From Irineochytrium annulatum (lineage: Eukaryota; Chytridiomycota; Chytridiomycetes; Chytridiales; Chytridiaceae): a DNA stretch of 17,479 bases. The first letter of the stretch is position 1. Every line of letters starts with the position of its first letter. Location of the stretch: contig JADGJL010000595.1 in NCBI GenBank assembly GCA_027600665.1, positions 1 through 17,479 of the forward strand. The letters run 5' to 3'. This document shows, piece after piece, positions 1 to 9,211 of this stretch. A program made the position numbers and the translations under genes. The notes beneath the pieces were generated by a model that worked only from the letters and a program-made list of their open reading frames with translations, did not search any database and had not been told where the DNA came from.

Positions 1-1432
1 TTGTTAGGAGGGTCGCCGTTCGCAAAAGAATCGCCTCGGACGCCGGATGCGGTGTGGCCATCCTGGTTATTGGTCGGATTATTGCTGTTGCTGTTGGTGT
101 TACCGCGGCCGCGCATGGACATGGTGACGGAGTTCTCTCGGGACTTGGTGAGGGTCGAGGACGCGACGGCGGCGGCGAGAAGCTCCATGCTGTACTGAAA
201 GAGGAGGGCGACGCCGCCGACAATGACGATGAAGCCCATGACGATACTGAGGCCGGTGGCGACGTTGGGGACTGGGAAGCCCTGGAAAAGGACGGCGGAT
301 GCGACGAGCGTGGCTGTTGTGAAGCTGAAGCGAGGATAACAATATCAGCTATGCCTTTTAAGCAATGATAAAAACGTCGGATGCCAACCACACGTAATAA
401 ATTGGCGTGACGATTGCCGTCGAGAACATGCTCAGCGCCCGATTCAAGAAGTGTATCTGCGCCAGAACCGCGGCGACAATGAAGGCAAACAACGGGTATA
501 TCGGCCAATAGAGGAACTGATTGTCGGACGGATTCCGGATCGTGTAGACGACGGACGAGCCGAAGCCCTGCGCCGAGAGGACCAAGTAGGACCCTGTCAG
601 GGAGCTGATAGCGATGTAGACGAGCGGCGTGCGCGTGGCATACCGCGGGACAACGTAGATAAGCAGGAAAGCGAGCGCGATGGCCACGAGACAGGAATAT
701 GCAAGGAAGCCTGCCAGCGAGTTAATTGATTGAAAAAAAGTCATAAGGGGAATGACAGAAAAATTGTATATAAAAGGAACCCCACCTGGCGTCAGGACGT
801 AGTGGAAGAACTCCGGTATTGTTTGCGTCGATGAAGATGCCGGCGCGTGAAGAACGATGATGATGGCGCCAATGATGCACTGTAGACAGCCAATCTTGCC
901 AGCAAAGCTCAAATACTCCTTCAATATCAACGACGACAATATCGCGCTATTATCGTGAAAGCGTGAGTCGCGTTCTCCCACCACCAAGACACCATCCATG
1001 TAGTATTCCCCACAATACGAACCTGATGACCACACTCAGAGCTCCCAACGGCGTGACCAAGATGGCGGGCACGAACGCGTACGCCCCAAAGTTCGCCAGC
1101 TCCCCCAAAGCCATCAGCACCATCCCTATCCACCAAACCGGCGACTTCAGGTACGCATGCTCCCGCCCGGCCTCATTGCTCCTCGTCGTCAGCAGGCCCT
1201 TCTTCGTGAACACGACGCTGGCCCCAATGAAGCACCCGGACAGCAGGGCCAATGCCACGCCAACGGCCGACTGCCAGGGAGCCGAAGTCGGCAGTTCCTC
1301 CGTCGCGGTCCCGTTGCCGACGGCGGTGTCGAAGATGACTGGTGTGGAGAGTGGGGACGGCGTGGCGAGGGAGAGAAGCGTGGTGGCGGTCGCATCGGCC
1401 ACGGCCGCGGCGACGGCGTGGAGGCCAGACAT
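1..1432 (-). CDS. NIPA-family magnesium transporter, 3' end missing
   Basis: Multi-pass membrane protein of the NIPA (DUF803) family, whose members move Mg2+ across plasma or endosomal membranes. Exons, in coding order, are 1432-1023, 946-786, 710-392 and 324 to beyond base 1, giving at least 404 residues. Family blocks are clear: SGCFIGASVVFTKKGLL in the first span, then GELANFGAYAFVPAILVTPLGA (split here only by my reading), then VVIS joined across intron 1 to AILSSLILKEYL, then VPRYATRTPLVYIAISSL and the TPIYYV block joined across intron 3 to TATLVASAVLFQGF. The ATG at 1432 gives an Ala/Thr-rich leader of about 50 residues before the first span. The visible C-terminal tail is Asn/Ser/Gly-rich and probably cytosolic. 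Intron 2 (785-711) is 75 nt, in frame and free of stops, but removing it restores the family sequence TPGFLAYS. It is divergent from the gene at 2330. The family call is firm; substrate specificity is inferred from the family. Confidence 0.93.
711..785 (-). other. stopless 75-nt intron in the NIPA gene
   Basis: Intron 2 starts GTGGGG and ends CTGGCAG, with an ATTAACT branch-like site near its 3' end. Its length is a multiple of three and its reading frame has no stop, so retention would insert 25 residues rather than truncate the protein. Splicing joins LTPG to FLAYSCL, which matches how NIPA proteins run at this point, so I treat it as a real intron. Confidence 0.75.
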
Positions 1433-2329
1433 CGTTTCTCAGCAAGGGAACCGAGTCGTGGGCGGGGTGCCGACGGGGGGAGTTGGGCCTGATGGGGATC
1501 ACGGATCACAGTGGGGGATGTTGATGGGCTGATGTGGCGGGCTCGAATATTTTCGCCTTTGAGCGGGCTTGATTTTGATCTCCGCATCGAGAGAGACCTG
1601 ACAGCAGGGAATGACGAGCTCGATGGGCGTCGTGCTGCTGCCGGCGGAAGAGCCTCAGCCGGAGGACGGACCGGCCGTGCCGTTGGAGAGTGGAAGGGAT
1701 GTGTGGTCTCGACCGCATTATCTGCGATGGTTCGCGGGTTGCAGGGCACAAGCCGATGTCGACGGCCGGGGTCCCGCTGGTGGTTCTGCTGGTGGTTTGA
1801 GACGGAGGACGATGGAAGCTGTCTGGACTTGATCCTGTTGGGATTCCCGTCATGCTGCTCCTTGCACTTTAGGTCCCGCGGTTCACGGCGTGCACTTGGC
1901 CAACATCGGGCGCGCTTTACATCGGGCTGGCTCGCAGATGTGGAGATGGTCACATGTTATCTTCTGCATCGAGTCGAGTCCATTACAGTGGGGGATAACA
2001 GGAAATGCGCGTCGCATCGCAGTTTATGAAGCCTGTCGCTTGGGCCCGGACCAACCATGCAACGGTTCGCTTTGATCATGGCTGGCTTTACGATTTTAAC
2101 GTCACCGTTGGTCGTCGTTCAACGCTTTCTCGTTGGCATTCCATGTCGAGCACTTTCACAGTGGATCTACTTAATATTCTGGTGCTTGGATTGCTCTCGG
2201 TGTGCATGCTTTTTATTATAGTTAAATTATAGTTAAATCTGTATATTTAATACGTGCAATGTGCTCTTGTCTTGTAAACTACATGCATGCTCAGCCGGAC
2301 CTCTCAGTCCGGTTTCGCTAGCAACCGAC
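1433..2329. promoter_or_regulatory. divergent intergenic region, two promoters expected
   Basis: About 0.9 kb between the start codons of the NIPA gene (minus) and the coiled-coil protein gene (plus). No protein or RNA gene is recognisable. The long open frame on the minus strand that reaches into exon 1 of the NIPA gene is low-complexity Arg/Ser/Pro/His and looks like GC-rich chance reading. The part closest to the plus-strand gene (about 2160-2260) turns sharply AT-rich and contains a tandem repeat at 2216-2237, a likely core promoter area. Confidence 0.5.
2216..2237. repeat. AT-rich 11-nt tandem duplication
   Basis: TTATAGTTAAA occurs twice back to back, 2216-2226 and 2227-2237, followed by another AT-rich run (TGTATATTTAATA). 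It lies about 95 bases upstream of the ATG at 2330, in an otherwise GC-rich neighbourhood. It may be part of the promoter; nothing in the sequence proves that. Confidence 0.6.
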
Positions 2330-5157
2330 ATGACCCTTCTTCAACGGTCTTCCTCGCCTCTCCTCCCTATCGACCTCACGACCCGCCGACTTCAGAACAA
2401 CCGCCTCCCCGTCGTCCCAGATCCCCGGGCTGCTCCCGTCCTCTCGCCGCCGCCGCCGAAGCAATGCCGCGCCACCACCACCCTCCTCGTGGACTCTGAC
2501 GACGCCACCGTCGACGGGGACGCTATAGCGCCGGCACAGGGCAGTCGCGACGAGGATGTGGACCTGGGTGATCCGCTGGAGGAGATGATGGAGGATGATG
2601 GGCTTGGGAGGGCGCCTCGGGACCGAGCGAGCAGTCCGGTTTGGGATGGCGAAGGGGGCGGTGGAGGACGGGGATGGCGGGATGATGATGATGATGATGT
2701 TGATGATCGGAATGGCATGATGGAAGCTGACGGCGACGAGGATTACAGCGGTTCGATGGTGCGGTCCCACCAGGTCGTTATTGCTTAATGGTTCGTTGAC
2801 GGTTTTTCACAGCCGCGGATGAAAGCCGCTACGACGCAGACGGAGACTTTCCACGAACGGTCGATACGGGCGCTGCCGGAGGACATATTGGAAGGTTGCG
2901 TTTTAATTTCATGTTTTTTTTTTCCCACAACATTCTAATGCTAACGCCTGACGTGGTGAACAGCCGCCGCCCAGGACAACCTCACGCTCCCTCCAATTGA
3001 AATTTTCACGGACGAGGCCCTCGAGCGCGCCGCAGCCCGTCGCGGCGCATGCGGTTCCGACACCTGTAAGCATCGACAGCGGGCACCCAAGAAGCGCGGG
3101 AGCGCAGCCACCGTGGGACCGGACCGCGACAGGGATTTGGATCGCGGCGGTCGGGTCTTGTTCATGTCAAACCTGGAGCGGGAGGCGCAGGAGCGGTGGG
3201 CTGAGGATGTCGTTGGGGACACACTGGGAGGCGCGGTTGGAAGGGGTAAGGGCGCGATGAGCTTCGTCACAATGGATCAGATGGCGCTGGGCAGAGAGGT
3301 GTTTGAGCCGTTGTTTAAGGAGCATGTAAAGGGCATGGAGGGGATAGTCGGGGATGTGAGGAGGTTGGGAGAGGAGGTTAGAACGGTGCTAGCGGAGCAT
3401 GCGGAGAGGAACGCGGAGATGGTGAGGCGCTCGGCGCAGAACACCAAAGGTTTTTATTTTGTGTGTTGTTGCTTGCTAAACATCACATTGGACTTTACTT
3501 ACGATCCTTTGATTTGCAGAGGCATCGTACGGGAAACACATCACGAGCAGATTGGCGCAATTAGAGAAGAAACTCGACTCGGTCGAGGGGGGTGCGTCAA
3601 AGGTAACCGCATTCATTGCGTCCTTGTGTCTTACCATAGCATAGGGCATTAACGCTCTGATGGACTCGGTGAACCTGCTGGCAAGCAATCTCGATCGCGT
3701 CACGGAAGGTATAAGCCTTCATCATTCTTGGAACCCCGTCGCCTATGCTAACTTATATAACAGTTTTTACCGCCTCCCTCACCTCGCTTCGAGAAGACAA
3801 CAATCGACACTTCGTCGAGATGAACTTAAAGCTTCAAAGCCGACAGCAGCAGCTCATCACCGCGCCGCTATCGCCACCGCCTAAGCACCTCCGCAACCAG
3901 GGATGCGACCCGATGCCCGCGCCTCCTCCAACTGTCTCCGACGACCGCTCGGGCCCGTCCCCTGCGTCTGCCGCAGCACCAGCGGCCCCAACACCTGCAC
4001 CTCCGCCCATGCCGACACCCGTCTCACGCCCGCAGCCGCCGGCACCCCGCATACCATCCTACCCGGTCCCGCAAGCGCAGCCGCAACCGCTGACGCAACC
4101 ACTACCGCTAACGCAACCGCCGCCGCCGGTGCGTCCTGTTGAGCCGCCCGTGCTTCCGCCCGCGAAGCCGGCCAGCCAGATGTCGGACCCGCCGCCGCTC
4201 GAGGCACGTCCACAGCCGCAGTCCGTGCGGAAGCAGCTAAATTCGCCGACAGCTAATGCCGCGGAGATTATTGTATTGGACTCGGACGATGATAACGCCC
4301 CGCAGCAGCAACAAGATCACGAGAGCGAGCCAGATCACCCGCTCTTCACGGACCTATGGACGAGGCCCGTGCGTTCCGCCAGGAAGGGTGGAGTGGCGCC
4401 GTTGCGATCTATTCACGCGCAACCGCAGCAGCAGATCACGGCACCGCCAGTTACGACGGCGACGGCGGCGGGAGCGCGGCTTCCTGAGGGTGGCGACGGG
4501 ATGACGGCCAACTTGCCGCACCATCAGCAACCACCTCAGCAGCAACAGCAAAAGCCCGTCATAAAGCCCCGTGATCACTCCGACCCCATCGCCGTCGACT
4601 CCCCGCCGCCCGCCCCCGGTCCCGAGCTCCGAGCGAAAAGCCGCGAGAACTCCGACCCGGATCCCAAACCCACCCGCACCACCCGCTCGCGCTCAACATG
4701 GGCCCGGCCGATACAAGCGGACGAGCCCGATCGCGTGACGACGCGCAGCCTGACGCGTCGACAGGATCAGGCCATCGTCGCGTGCAAAATCGAGGAGGGG
4801 ATCGAGCGCGGCGTCATGCCGGCGTCGTCGATCTCGACCGCGATCGTCGTGCCGACATCACAGCGCCGCTTGAACGCGTCGTCGTCGACCGCCCAGGGTG
4901 TTCTGGACCCGAAGGATGAGCGCGCTGCCGTCGTGCCGTACAAGCGGCGTGTCGGGAGGGTGTCGTACGCCGAGGCTTCAGAGGACGAGGACGAGAAGGT
5001 GGTGGAGGAGGAGGTGGTCGATCATGGGAGGGTGAAGAGAAGCAAAGCGGACGGGAGGAGCGTTGCAGCTCATTGTGTTGCGAGTGTTGCGCCGACGACG
5101 ACTTATGGCAAAGGTGGTGGGAGAAGCGGGAGAGGTGGGAGGAAGGGGAGGAGGTGA
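2330..5157 (+). CDS. large coiled-coil/disordered protein with SUMO-interacting-type motifs (unrecognised family)
   Basis: I do not recognise this family. Exons 2330-2773, 2813-2894, 2964-3449, 3520-3602, 3645-3708 and 3764-5157 join in frame to 850 residues. Visible parts: an acidic N-terminal region with LLVDSDD at residues 52-58 and a six-Asp run; basic patches such as KHRQRAPKKRG; a helical, heptad-like stretch at about residues 283-415 built across exons 3-6 (for example GMEGIVGDVRRLGEEV, RLAQLEKKLDSVE, NALMDSVNLLASNLDRV); a long Pro/Gln/Ala-rich disordered region; IIVLDSDDD at residues 555-563, a textbook SUMO-interacting motif of hydrophobic core plus acidic/Ser patch; basic KRR clusters; and an RSGRGGRKGRR tail. 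Nuclear location and SUMO binding are inferences. The first intron (39 nt, GTCGTT donor) is the weakest junction; the other four have good ends, and introns 2 and 5 carry GCTAAC branch sites. Confidence 0.8.
2681..2698 (+). repeat. (GAT)6 microsatellite coding for Asp6
   Basis: Six GAT codons in a row inside exon 1 of the coiled-coil protein gene, encoding an acidic run in a disordered segment. A plausible site of length variation between strains. Confidence 0.9.
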
Positions 5158-5332
5158 GGCGTGCACGAGTTGGGTGTTATTTACATTAGTGTGGGTCTCG
5201 TAGCTGCGTGGCTATAGTAAAGCACCGTGGCAGTAAGACATCGAGGTTGTTGACTTCCACAATGCTGGAAGTAATGCGTTGACAACTGCCAGTTTGTGTT
5301 CCCGTGTTCCCATTGCAGTCACCAACGGAAGG

Positions 5333-6780
5333 ATGCCGGAGCCGAGCCTGACGACGGCCAACGTGGCCGACGTGGCCGACACCCCCTCGCACCGGGTCTG
5401 GATCGTCCGTGTCCTCGGCTTCGACCTGCGCTGGTTCGTCACCGAGGTGAAGACCGCAAACGAGGCGACATCCGGCCTGGCTGTCCATCAAGCCTCCCTC
5501 TGGGTTTGGAGGATAGGCTCCTTCAACGTATCTGTTCCTGTCGTGTTCACCGACCTGCTCGTGCTCGATCCCGAGGAGGAGAAGGAGCGCGCTCGCAGCG
5601 CCAGGCGTGCCGCGTTCAGAAGGTGGAAATTGTTGTTCTACTGCACTTTCACTTCGTATTAACGACGTCCGCTGGACAGATGGGTGTGGTACTGCCTCAC
5701 GCTCGTCGTGATCGCCCTCAGCATCGTCGCCGTCGTCCTGTCCGCCCGCCGCATCAAGCCGGGCAACACGGTGTATACAGGGTGCCATGCAAGCTCGTGC
5801 GAGCAGAGGGTTCGCCACTCGTGGTGGTGGAGCCAGCTCGACATGACGGTGCATCAGTTTGGCCCGGGGCCGGCGCACGACGTGTTTCTGTTTGAGTCCG
5901 AGCCCGCCATGGATGTGCGCCAGCCGGTAAATTTCACGAACAAAGTGGTCTGGAGCTACTTGAGTATGCATCAGAGCTACCACTTGAAGCGGGGCGATGT
6001 AATCAGCGTCCGGGCTACCGTCCCGGCGGACAACACGACGGACCGGAGCCTGATGCTCTCTATTTATCACGACCGCAACCGCCGCGGTTACGAGCAGAAT
6101 CTGACCGCCTTTGCACTTGAGGGCAAAACCTTCGACTTTGAGCTGCCGGAGCGTTCTAAGGAGTGGAACGACGATGAACCCGAGCACGTGCAGTTCGGTT
6201 TCTACATCATAGACAACACGACGCGCAACAAGCCGTGGCCGTGGGAGCCCGTCCCGCTCAATTGGAGTATAGCAATCACGTTAGTGGGATCTTACCCGTT
6301 TCCTTATCTCTTCCAAAATCGTCGTGCTGAAATCTTAGACCGTAAAGCGGCCACACCTGGGAGATGAACTTCACGAAAGCCTCGACATGCCGTCCGCCGA
6401 CCCCCTCAGGCCGCTGTGTCCTAAAGCGCACCTTTGCATTCCGCCCCTTCCACGGGCACGTCGTCCTCCGCCAGAACCCAGACGACGACGTCACTCACGG
6501 CTCCGGGCCTTACTCCAGCTATCAGTTCCACTTCACCCCGCGGGTGTTGGCATACACCCTGCTGTACGGGACTCCGGCTTTGCTCATGCTTGTGAGCGTC
6601 ATCGTGTTCTTGTCCGTGCTGATCACGAAACGGACGCCGGGGCAATGGTGGTGGAGAGAGGGGAAGGGGACGGGCGAGGCCGAGGGGAGCGACGAGGAGA
6701 GGGAGGCGATGCTGGGCGGAGGCGAGGAGGAGGACGATGATGAGGCGGAGGCTTTCGGTGGTGGGGAGGCCGGCCTTTAG
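5333..6780 (+). CDS. two-pass membrane glycoprotein, possibly related to the APD lumenal domain
   Basis: Exons 5333-5622, 5680-6283 and 6364-6780 join in frame to 436 residues. Residues 1-97 are a cytosolic-looking leader ending in a basic cluster (ARSARRAAFRRW). A first membrane span follows at about 98-119 (WYCLTLVVIALSIVAVVLSA), then a lumenal or extracellular domain of about 240 residues, a second span at about 359-386 (YTLLYGTPALLMLVSVIVFL) and a Gly/Glu-rich acidic tail. The domain between spans has six N-glycosylation sequons (NFT, NTT, NLT, NTT, NWS, NFT), supporting lumenal exposure. The YHLKRGDVISVRATV...LMLSIYHD pattern, and an aromatic Pro-Arg just before span 2, faintly recall the middle domain of APD1-4-type ubiquitin ligases, but no RING domain follows. 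Only 175 bases separate it from the upstream gene. Intron 2 has a weak GTGGGA donor, and part of the first exon could hide an in-frame intron. Confidence 0.75.
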
Positions 6781-7976
6781 CACAAGTTTCTTCCTCAACC
6801 TTTTTGTTCAATGATTTCCGTCCTTTTTAAGTTACAGTGCAAGTCTCCTTGTCACGCTTGTTCCTATGAGGCTTCTGAGGCTATGTACTGATGGCCTGTA
6901 GCTGTCAGCAATATTAAATGTTATTTAATATCAAGTCTGAAAAACGGTTTTGGCTCAACCTTTCTGAGCGACCCAAACGAAAGTTGATTTAGATGCTGGG
7001 AGCCATGTGTACACAAATATGAATGTCTGAGAAACAGGCGGCACGACAACACGTTATGCAAAGCTGTTGAATTTATTTCTTTTGAAGAAACAACAAAGAG
7101 TGGCGTGGAAGCCCTCCAGAACGAGGAAATAAAAATAAAAAGGGGGACAGCGTTTGCATTTTTTCCCTTACCTGGGGCCATGGTGCCTTCGATCGCTGGC
7201 GAGGCGACGGCATCCCTCGAACACACAACTGCCTCGAGCCGCGGCGCTTTCTTAAGAGGCGTTGTGTAAGCTTGGCTAGAAAGGCGGAATACTACGTGCA
7301 CTTGAGCGATTTGGGAAAGGCTCCCCCCCACATGCAAGGACAGCCATCCAGGTTCGACGGCTTACCACAGAGACCCAGAGCCGATGTTACGCGTCGTGGA
7401 CCTCGTGAAGGCGGTCGCTCTTCGCTCTCAACGCGTTGCTGGGCCCAAGGTTGGTGCTAAATATAAATAAAAAATTAACTGTGTTCGCGAATGGAACCGC
7501 AAGCCAAGAGTGGGGCAAAAAAACCAAAGAAAGAAAAAGAAACGAGAGAGCACCTCCGGAAGTCGCAATCTGCGTCTAGTACGGAACGAGGAGAGGACTA
7601 AGCGCCGTTCGTACACTGGACAACGGATCGTCGTCGAGTGACGTTGAAGGCAAGCGATCGCCGACATGACCGGACCTCAGCGCCTGGTGCAAACTCGTGC
7701 TGGGACATCACGCGTGCCGCTTTGAGCGATTTCTGCGAGATGAAGTTGAGGTCCTCCGTGCATCGGACCATGGCGACCCGCCCGAAGTGCCTCGTCTTCA
7801 GCCAATGAAGTCTCCGTCCCACTTCTGACCCCCCAACCCAGCGGGGCTTTCCACTCTGACCGAATCCGGCGCGTGCTCCGCAACGCCCGGCACAGTGCCA
7901 CGCGTCGATAGTGTCTGCGGACGGATAAGAGCCTCTTCCTTGGACCCTGATCCACTATCCCACCTCATCACCGACC
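6781..7976. other. 1.2-kb intergenic region without a recognised gene
   Basis: The first 150 bases are T-rich on the plus strand and are likely the 3' UTR of the membrane glycoprotein gene. A perfect AT-rich inverted repeat lies at 6911-6931. An AT-rich patch near 7450-7490 (ATATAAATAAAAAATTAA) and the 7880-7976 stretch are likely promoter and 5' UTR for the nuclease gene. A Lys-rich 36-codon frame at 7491-7601 and a start-plus-splice-donor look-alike on the minus strand at 7181 are noted, but neither supports a gene. Confidence 0.5.
6911..6931. repeat. perfect 9-bp AT inverted repeat
   Basis: ATATTAAAT at 6911-6919, loop GTT, then ATTTAATAT at 6923-6931. It sits about 130 bases after the stop codon of the membrane glycoprotein gene. 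It could be part of 3'-end formation or a chance AT palindrome. Confidence 0.6.
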
Positions 7977-8626
7977 ATGCCGTCCCCACTCGCCTTCCTC
8001 CTCTCGCTCCTCGTCCTCGTCACCGCGCTGCTCGTCGCGCATGCATCCCCGGTATCACGCCGCGGCATCCCCATCAAGCCGGACATCACCTACACGCCCG
8101 GCAAGCTCTGCACGCCGAGCGACCCACACTACAGCGAGACAAAGTACGGCAACGTGGCCATCTGCACGAGGAGCGTGACCACGGCCGAGAAGGCCAAGGT
8201 CGCGGCGCATTATGGCCTGCTGGCGAGCGAGTACGATGAGGTCGAGTTCGATCATATGATCCCACTCTGTAGGTTTTCATCTGGAGTCCTCTGCTATAAC
8301 TTCATGCTGACTCCTTCTTTGTCCTTTTCAAAGCATCCGGCGGCTCGAACGACTACACGAACCTGTGGCCCCAGCGCGGCCCAACGGGCAAGTCAGAGTC
8401 CGGGTTGAAGGACAGGCTCGAGGACCAGGCCTACCACGGCCTCTACAACGGGACAATGAACCAGCACCAGGCGCTCACGCTCGTCTTCAACTGGGTCAAT
8501 AGTGTGAGTTGCATTTTCCTTTCCTTGTTTTTTTTTTTTGGAGTCTTGTATTTGGCCTTTAGCTGATCTACTCGTCCCAAATAGTACTACGGCACCAGCT
8601 ATAAACTGTCGTCTTGGGGCGTTTGA
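7977..8626 (+). CDS. secreted HNH-type endonuclease-like protein
   Basis: Exons 7977-8268, 8334-8503 and 8585-8626 join to 167 residues. An N-terminal signal peptide is evident (Met, then a long Leu/Val/Ala core, ending near AHASP at residues 21-25), so the protein should enter the secretory pathway. The body matches small secreted HNH-fold nucleases known from bacteria and fungi: Cys45 and Cys63, a VAICTRSVTTAEK segment, then EFDHMIPLSSGGSNDYTNLW at residues 90-109, with Asp92-His93 as the expected metal/base pair and Asn107 as the conserved Asn, then a Lys-Asp...Leu-Glu helix and a NQHQALTLVFNW segment. The motif is restored only when intron 1 (8269-8333) is removed, which strongly supports the model. 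Possible roles are digestion of extracellular nucleic acids or attack on a neighbour or host; the sequence cannot tell. The nuclease activity is inferred from the motif. Confidence 0.88.
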
Positions 8627-9211
8627 CGCGTCCTCGCTATCTCCTACGGCCTTCCGCGCGTCTTGAGAACCTCTTCACTCCATAATGGAATTTCACCTCA
8701 AAGCCCTTTTCTCCTATTTTACAACGACTGGCGCTGGCTGCCGTTCTCTATCGCTAGACCTCGACTAATACCTCATTGAACATTTCAAGTTTGCTTCTAT
8801 GCTTTTCGCGCTTGATGTATCTTAAGGGCCTCCTGAACACCTACTTTTGCCTTCTCCTCGTCCTGCGTGATTTGATAATAGAAGCTGGCGCATGTGTTGA
8901 GCTTAATTATTATTTGTACGCGGGAGATGAGGGATGTACGTTGTTTGCTGTTAGACCAGGCCGCTCCGGAGTTCCGGCCGATGGCAGCTCCTCAGACAGT
9001 CAACGCATCACGAGGATAGAGCGGTCGCCATGGCAGCGTCGTCGGACCGGCGACCGATCCTTGCAAGTTCCAAGCCGGCCGTCGCGGGTCCGCAAACCGT
9101 GCCCCCATCGCCAGGTCACCTGCCTTCCAACACCTCCGTCCGCCTGATAAAGGCCTGATCCGCCCCGCCCGCACCGACTTCCCCAATCTTCCTCCCTGCT
9201 GTCGCTCCGGG
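8627..9211. other. intergenic region between nuclease and hydroxylase genes
   Basis: About 0.6 kb. It holds the pyrimidine-rich 3' UTR of the nuclease gene and then the promoter/5' UTR of the hydroxylase gene. An open frame at 8776-9147 has no family resemblance. I see no RNA gene or clear regulatory motif. Confidence 0.5.

Noticed and set aside
1189..1953. 254-codon open frame on the minus strand
   Set aside because: It overlaps exon 1 of the NIPA gene in another frame and is low-complexity Arg/Ser/Pro/His; it is a GC-rich shadow plus intergenic sequence.
4084..4123. Short imperfect 18-nt tandem repeat coding for PLTQP units
   Set aside because: Only two copies inside a long Pro/Gln-rich disordered segment; ordinary codon-level slippage explains it.
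7351..7360. GGTTCGACGG, resembling a tRNA B box
   Set aside because: No A box, acceptor stem or anticodon arm can be folded around it.
7491..7601. 36-codon Lys-rich frame resembling the start of a ribosomal protein
   Set aside because: No downstream exon extends it into a recognisable protein, and its composition follows an A-rich promoter-like tract.
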